Assembly (NCBI GenBank): GCA_002633005.1
Contig: NMRA01000044.1
Coordinates: 787,568 to 851,567, forward strand
From: Phoronis australis
Taxonomy: Eukaryota > Phoronida > Phoronidae
DNA: 64,000 bases
Direction: 5' to 3'
A program made the position numbers and the translations under genes. Shown piece by piece: positions 57,232 to 64,000 of this stretch (positions are counted from its first letter, which is position 1; each line of letters opens with the position of its first letter). The notes under the pieces are model-generated. The model was not told where the DNA came from and did not search any database. It saw nothing but the letters and a program-made list of their open reading frames with translations.

Positions 57232-58135
57232 CTCAGTCGTTATCTCCCAATTCTAGAGCCCTCGTGGATTTTGGAGAATTATCGCCCTTAATTTTGATAA
57301 AATCAAACTACGGACAATTTTATGGAATTTGCTGAAGAAATATGGCGAATAAATTTTGACAGAAATTATTTTGCCAGACTCGGGACCGCAGCCTATCGGA
57401 CCCGGTGCGGATCGAGACCAGACACTGGCGAACGGTNNNNNNNNNNNNNNNNNNNNNNNNNNNNNNNNNNNNNNNNNNNNNNNNNNNNNNNNNNNNNNNN
57501 NNNNNNNNNNNNNNNNNNNNNNNNNNNNNNNNNNNNNNNNNNNNNNNNNNNNNNNNNNNNNNNNNNNNNNNNNNNNNNNNNNNNNNNNNNNNNNNNNNNN
57601 NNNNNNNNNNNNNNNNNNNNNNNNNNNNNNNNNNNNNNNNNNNNNNNNNNNNNNNNNNNNNNNNNNNNNNNNNNNNNNNNNNNNNNNNNNNNNNNNNNNN
57701 NNNNNNNNNNNNNNNNNNNNNNNNNNNNNNNNNNNNNNNNNNNNNNNNNNNNNNNNNNNNNNNNNNNNNNNNNNNNNCTGATGAGCCGGAAATGTGGGTA
57801 CGGAAATAACCGATGACAACCGGTAATCATACGCTCAGAGAAAAGGGTCAAATACTGTTAAAAAATCGCTTTTGGCAAGAAAGGCGAAAAGAATATAAAG
57901 AAAGGGTGTCGAAAATAAGAATTTATGTAGTAAGTATTTTCGGATACTGGAACCACATGGGCAGTTTGCAAGAAGGACTTTAAGTCGACGACCGAAACTC
58001 TTGCGGCCCGGGTTCGAACCCGGCCTCGGTTTCCCGCCAAAATGTTATCTCACTAGTGAGATAACTATATGGGTTATTACACGGTTGTATCGGCCATTCG
58101 AGGCTAATATTGTGGTATAAAGGATAGTATCAGAA
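57232..58135 (+). repeat. tRNA-containing interspersed element, copy 2 (with gap)
   Basis: Same order of blocks as copy 1, with B box GGTTCGAACC at 58011-58020 but a poor A box. An N gap interrupts it. Confidence 0.6.
57437..57777. other. Assembly gap (N)
   Basis: 341 unknown bases. Confidence 1.
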
Positions 58136-59184
58136 AGTTTCATATGAATCCGATGGGCCATTTCTGAGATATTACTGTTCCAAAGTAAACGAAATTTGGA
58201 CACTTTTCTGGGTCCTACATATCCTTAAGGTTCGCATGGCCGAATGACGTCAGATAAGAAATTACTGAAGGACAGTCTTAGGAAGCACGGAAAGAGTTAT
58301 TAAATAACTTCTTCCCGAAATATAACGGCAGCGTTGCCCTTTTTATAGAATGATAAGACGTTACATAATGGATTGTGAGAAAGGCTCATCAAAAGCAGAA
58401 TAAAAGCAGAGAACTTAACCGTCAGTTCCAACCAACTTGGATGGAAGATGTCCCAAAAAGTCGACCTTTGCGGGTTTTACTCAAAATTCTTAGCACAGAC
58501 CTCCGCCAGGCACTGTTTTTGCTGATATTGCGCTGGTCTGCGTTTTAGTAGACCCAAGAAACTCGCGCTTAAACAGTACACACCATGGATTTTTGCACAT
58601 TTCGAATTACCGGTGGCCACAGACTAAATGTATGGCGTCAAATTTAGTCAAATCCATGATTATTTTGTGTCATTAGCTCGAAATTTTGATTTCTCTTTCA
58701 ATTTGGCCAATTTTCACATTTCCCGCCATGTGGCATCATGGGTTGAACACAAGAGATCAGCGACTAGCATTGAACAACGGCGGAGAGTAGTAATAAAATT
58801 TATTTTGAGGTACAAGAGTCATGTTGCGTACACTTTAAAGCTCGTATGGTCACGTGTTTCGCTTGCAATGAATGGCCAAAAATCACGAAGAGTGTCATGA
58901 TCTTGCGTTTTCCTGAGCCACCTGAGTCTACGGAATGCAGCCCTGGTCGCACAGAATTGTCACATAAGACAGTGTATGCTCAATGACAATGCACTTCTCT
59001 TAATCACTTTGCCTGATTCCAATAGTATTGAATAGAGCGATTAACCGGGGGCTATGTTGACACCTTTGATAGACGCAACAAAGCTGCACATTTTCCCCTA
59101 CGATCGCTTTACAGCTTCGATAAAATCTGAAAAGTTTGAGCTTAAACAGACTTGTTCCAGATATCTATATTAGTATTTAAAGCA
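58136..59184. other. Stretch without supported genes
   Basis: The plus frame 58628-58900 (90 codons) has no recognisable domain. Confidence 0.5.
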
Positions 59185-59405
59185 GTAAAAAATCCGCGTT
59201 CCGTCGAAGAAACTAATTTAGAACATTTACTGCCGCTGTAAAATTGGTCTGAACGTCTTGCTTACTTGAAAAGGAAAGCGTGTTTAGTCTTGCACGGAAC
59301 TGACTGTTCGCTGCTGCTACAGATCATACTTGGCAAATAAAATGACACGCCGTGACCGGTCATCTTGTAGAGCCCGTTCCCATGTAATAATGTACTATCA
59401 GTTCT
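59185..59405 (-). repeat. Diverged repeat pair, copy 2
   Basis: Partner of 44670-44890. The minus frame here is interrupted by a stop. Confidence 0.6.
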
Positions 59406-59439
59406 TTCCTAGTCCCGAAATTACACATATTTTGACTGA

Positions 59440-59599
59440 CAAGAGAATCCAGATTTTTTTAAAAGGGGGAACAAGGATTTTATTAAAAGAGGGGTCCAAA
59501 TCAACAATTTGAAAATTCTAGATGTGATATCACTAATATCAAGGAAAAGAGGGGTCTGGACCCTGTTAACCCTCCCCCCCGTCCGTGGATCCGCCTATG
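59440..59599. mobile_element. CAGTGGCGG-type MITE, 160 bp, TSD ACTGA
   Basis: The right end GTGGATCCGCCTATG is well kept. The left end CAAGAGAATCCAGATTTT is diverged. ACTGA flanks at 59435-59439 and 59600-59604. Confidence 0.7.
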
Positions 59600-59604
59600 A
59601 CTGA

Positions 59605-62104
59605 GGAACAATTTGAAATCAATTTCATAACAGTGAGTGGTCTAAATTAAAAGTTGGTTTGAGCCGTTTTAAGTTTATTTAATCCAATGATTGTTTACAT
59701 CGCTTATTTCACAACTTATTTCCGCAAAATCGCCAACGTTCACTTAAATTGCCTAACAATTCAAACAATCTTTCAATTATACAACATAATTCTAAGCCCA
59801 TAGCATCCTTAAGCAACTGTGTTGTATGTGTCGATATTGTTGGCGGGTTAATTAATAATTATTCTATCACAAGGGTTAGGTCTTGTTTCAACTCACAATG
59901 CTCTGAACTACATGGTGGCAGTCACGTACTTTTTAGTTACGAAAAGAAAACTACACGTACTAGCTAACCCGCACCCGGATGTCACATTTATTTGATTATC
60001 CCGACTGGTTGCTAGTTTCGTAATAAAATATCCACACGGGGTTTGTTTGCTACACAAAACTGTCACAACTGAGTTGCGATGATTATGTTAGCTGCCATCC
60101 AAAGTGTCGCGTTAATTGCAGCATTGTGCATTTTTAGATTAGCAACCCGCGCAATCAAGACTTTTGAAAGTTTTTCAAAACACAAAGGACATAATTAATA
60201 CCACGACGGTACACGGCACGAAAATACTACCGTAAAATTTCTAATGGAACCTGCATTATATTTCAGCTTCTGTTTTTGAAGGCCGATATATCCAGAGAGA
60301 GAATACGCCATGTTGAGTTTTGAGTATTTGACTGCCAACATACCACGGGCGCGTTAGTGAATTACGCGGTTCTCCATTCAAATACTTGCAGTCCGGACAC
60401 GGAGTCCAATGACTCGCTTAGGTTCAATTCACAACATCGGTTTTCGTCGTGCTTTTATCAATATCAATTTCAACAGTCCTTGGCTTGAATTAGAAGGATT
60501 ATTTAGCTCAAGTTAGAAACACAGATGGCGCATGCTTCACACTTCATCATGTTCATATTTGTATGACTTCGACAGGCTCAGCCACACATCCAAGGAAACT
60601 GATTTATGAAACTTACAGGATATATAAGAAATAAATGATTCAACACACATATATCCACTTGCCTTTTTGATCTTTTCTCGGAAACCATAACTTTCCAAGT
60701 CACTACAACAGATTTTGTCGGTGATCTCCCCCGGCCTATGCGGCCATTCATTTAATTTTCACCGTGACTCCTCATGGACTTGCACAGTTGTGGTTGTGTT
60801 ATTTCGTCAACTTTACGATAATGTAGCCGGCTATTCAGTACAACCTTATATTTCAATGGACTCGAGGGGTGCATTGCTTGAAAAACCTGATGTCGGGTAG
60901 CAAATTTCGCATGAAGTCGGTTTTTTGTTACGGTTTGGAATAGCAAACGCGTGACACAAACGAGTGTAAACACATTGTAAAACTTATCTATGGACTGAGT
61001 GAGGAGGAATTTGTGTCATTATCTTTCTGCATGGCTTTTTGTTGCCTGTTGTATGTAGACGTTTTCGTAGCCCAATGGAAATATGTCCGGCAGCGGGAAG
61101 TGAAGGTATATTTATGTGCCTATGCGTTTCCTATCTCCGCGAGCGAAGAGAGCTTGAATGCCGAAGTGCGACTAGTAGGCCATGAACATACATGATTATT
61201 ACTTGTTTGTTGTTAGATGAAACTGCCGCAAATTACTTTCACCACGGTTTCCTACTTGGTTTTAACGTTTCCATTCGCATGATTTTTACCATCCTGGTAG
61301 GGCCTAACCACTAAGCAGAGTTAGAGCTTCAGCAAATAAATGTGCTGGCCCGCCGAGCCAGTTATTTGATTATGAGACCCCATTCACATAGTGCCTACAG
61401 TGTATATGTGAAAGTTTACTGGCCCGGCTGCAAATCCACTGGTCCTGGGCCCACCAGGCTAGCGTGTATTTCGAACGCTGCCAGACGCGTAATTCCTCAT
61501 TCTTCAGTGCACGGCATTCAGTGAACACGCAACCGAACAGTGTCATGACTGCCTTGTAACAAGACTCGTATAGCGGTAGGGTTGTTTAAATTAATTATCT
61601 ATTCACTAGCACCCTCATAATTCAGTGCATGAAATTATAAAAAAGTGATGCGGCGATGTTTATTGACAACTGAAACAAATGATTGGGTCGTACGAACGCT
61701 TTGCCAACGTTTTGTTTCATGCAGTGCGTTTCACTCTCACCTTCGTTGATAATGGTCGAGAATGGCTTCGGAATGACCGAGACCGTTTTCTGAAACGCGT
61801 GCGCCTGACGAAAACTAAAATGCATTTACAACGGAAAACAACATGACTAGGAAGGTACAGGATCTAGTGGTGCTTCGTCATCGCCTATTTGTCTACGAGA
61901 ATTTTGCGTCACCCTGTACTGCGTGTTTAATGCCGTCTCCGTTATAAACTGTCTTCATAACGATTTGTTTGGCAAGCTGTCATGCGGATGTGACCGTTGT
62001 GTTTTGCAGGTAACAGAGCTCGAGGAAAACACTTGATGCAGAATGCTTGATAACACGATATCTCGACATCCAACGTGAGCGATCTATTCTAGTGGGTCCT
62101 GATC
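59605..62104. other. Stretch without supported genes
   Basis: Short frames only. Immediately left of the 62105 exon the sequence could hold its promoter, but no TATA or other motif is clear. Confidence 0.5.
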
Positions 62105-62195
62105 ATGAGCTCATGGCGTTTCAGTGACTGTCTTTTTCTTCTGCTCGTTATCGTCAAGTTTTTCAGGAGTATTTCTAGTATCAACTGTACCACAG
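62105..62195 (+). CDS. Probable signal-peptide first exon of an unknown secreted or membrane protein
   Basis: An ATG opens 30 codons plus one base: a short polar start (MSSWRFSDC), a hydrophobic core (LFLLLVIVKFF), then 'RSISSINCTT', ending CACAG followed by GTAAGA (62196 on). Phase 1 after a signal peptide is a common design for extracellular genes and is the same phase as the VWA genes here. The next exon was not found in the remaining 1.8 kb, so it may lie beyond the right edge. The reading frame stops soon after the donor (about 62225), which supports splicing. Function unknown. Confidence 0.5.
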
Positions 62196-64000
62196 GTAAG
62201 AAACGTCTATTGGCAGTCGCTTTTTGAATAGTGGTTAATTTCCACTCATTATTGCCATCATCGTCAATACTTTATGTGGACAGACTCGCCACTCGCACCA
62301 AAACTGAAGTTGTCATCACACCGAGAGATGACGTTTATTGCATGACAATTATCTAGACTTCGACTCATTACATATTACTTTACTACTACATGATGCGCAT
62401 GCATTTAGCAATTGTTGTTGCATTATTTTCTATTTTTTCCTTCCACAGTGCAGTTCTATTGAGACCACTGAAAATAGTTTTCAGCCAGTCAATAAATGTT
62501 TTCCACCAATGTCGGAAACATTTTTATCCCAGTGGGAATAGAAAATAATGCAAATATCGTTTCTATAAACATACAACTCGTGAACGGCTACAGTATCGTA
62601 TTAACGGTATTACGGTATTAGTCGAAACACTAAAACTAAATATGCAATGGGTGTAACTGTCCTGCATCTACAGCATAGCAACATTTTTATTGTGAATCTG
62701 AACCCAGTGCAGCTCTAATGTTTATTTGACTCCCAAGAATGTTGTGCGCCCTGGTTCTGCGCATGCTTTGTATACCAATTTTGACGGAATTCACTTCATG
62801 GTATTCAGTCTGAGAGTGCGTGAACAGTGCAGGCACGAGGTTAGTTTTCGAACTTTTGGTTGGCTAGAGAGCGGTGAAGGTAAAAACACGGCTATCATGT
62901 GTCATATCACATTTGTTCTTTAAGCTGGCAGAAAAATCACAACTTTTGTTTGGTTAAAGATAATGCACGCGTGAATAGAAAGAATTATTGATAGTTTTGT
63001 GAGAGGGATAGGCCTTTGCTTTACCGATCGATTGTTCTTCTTATGTATTTATTGTGCAATATCGGTTTACATGTGAGGTACTATAAACATTCGAATATTT
63101 CCCGTTATTAAATAGGTTCAAGCACATTGGCCTCCTCTGGTCCTTTATACCTTTAAGAGAACACCGCGCGTGTACTCCCATGTATCTGATACATCGCAGG
63201 ACCAAATAACGTAAAAACGACCAAGACTTCTGTCGCATCTGTGAGCAGAGTTAGTGCAGCCAACAAGGCGCTCGATTTCGCATATAGTTTATGGGAAAAA
63301 TATACTTTGTTATTGAACTTTCAACGGTTATAAAAGTGGACGATTGTCAGCTTGGCAGGCGTATTGTCACAGCGGTCACGTATTAAAGTGAGTGGCGTGG
63401 ATTAATATCTGCGCAGGTTTCAGTGCTCTGATATGATTAAACAATCCCTAACTTCTTTGGTTGCATTTTTTCCATAGAATGTATGGTTGAGCCTGTTGAA
63501 GCCTTATAAGTGTGGCTAGTGTTGACTTGGCGTAGTAAATGTCTCTTTGGTGACTTTTAAAGATATAAATTATCCTCGTCTTATGAAAGACATGAAAGTT
63601 TTGGTCGTAAGTCGAGTTGTATTTAATGTGAAAGTCACCGAGAGGTCTCATTAGTACCAGATAGGTGAAATTGTGTGTTTCACCCGTACATGTATTCCCA
63701 TAAATTAAACGCGAACATTGAAACAGATATCATTCCACTGACCTCCATAGAGAGTCAATATTAGCAAATGAAAAACCAATCAATTTCTTCAGAGGGCTTA
63801 ACGAGATCAGTAAAACCCTACTCCGCTTCAATGCAGGAAATTCCGTACATGTTATTGAATAAACTAGAGGCTGCAGCACCTACCATTCAATTTTACCCAT
63901 CATATTTCAGTCAACTAAAATTTTGATTTTTTATTAAAACATGGCGTCGAACATATAGCGCGAACTCCTAAATACAGTCTCGGTAATTACATGTATGTAT
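62196..64000. other. Possible intron of the 62105 gene, no other feature
   Basis: No exon, repeat or RNA gene that I can support. Small frames at 62338-62541 and 62726-62923 have no domain. Confidence 0.4.

Noticed and set aside
1-64000. CRISPR array, prokaryotic operon or phage system
   Set aside because: No regularly spaced repeats of the right size. Introns, LINE, DIRS-like and SINE-like remnants show that this is animal DNA.

Overview
The window looks like draft-assembly DNA from a marine invertebrate: it is AT-leaning, has short exons with GT..AG introns, holds two N gaps (14301-14559 and 57437-57777), and is crowded with decayed transposons. I see no prokaryotic-style gene layout, no rRNA and no convincing functional tRNA. 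Secreted proteins that join a von Willebrand A (VWA) domain to a chitin-binding type-2 domain are known from molluscs (Pif/BMSP-type shell matrix proteins) and other marine animals, but I cannot name the species or phylum from this sequence.

Left half (about 1-33.4 kb): a minus-strand tandem array of at least three related genes. By matching splice sites between copies I could assemble two complete genes. Gene 2 has exons 15043-15091, 11924-12141, 10984-11338 and 9984-10180 (272 aa). Gene 3 has exons 30749-30794, 26294-26511, 25140-25494 and 20595-20791 (271 aa). Gene 1 shows only its signal-peptide exon (2243-2291); the rest lies off the left edge. Each product is predicted to be a signal peptide, a VWA domain with a complete metal-binding MIDAS site, and a C-terminal CBM14-like domain with an unusual cysteine layout. 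All splice phases agree between copies and the three exons downstream of the signal exon are identical in length. The genes also share introns, upstream leaders (about 2088-7777, 14885-15545, 30609-33384) and 3' flanks (about 8.2-10.0 kb and 19.0-20.6 kb).

The array has been expanded and broken up by mobile elements: a CR1/Jockey-like LINE in gene 1 intron 1 (1-1860), a 2.8-kb TTAA-flanked Kolobok/T2-like element in the gene 1 leader (3218-6010) whose empty site is preserved in the gene 3 leader, a 2.2-kb element with 5-bp target duplications in gene 2 intron 1 (12619-14813), an LTR-retrotransposon leader with a tRNA-Lys-type primer site (around 16373), a LINE tail in gene 3 intron 3, and a DIRS-like gag remnant upstream of exon 2 of gene 3 (29297-30374).

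Right half (33.4-64 kb): mostly gene-poor. It holds further 5-bp-TSD elements (38545-39159, 47618-47775, 59440-59599), short TIR elements, tRNA-derived repeats, a frameshifted THAP-domain Kolobok remnant (about 45.3-46.45 kb), triplet repeats, and two possible first exons on the plus strand (42905-43018, weak; 62105-62195, a good signal-peptide exon with a splice donor). The rest shows no coding signal that I can support.
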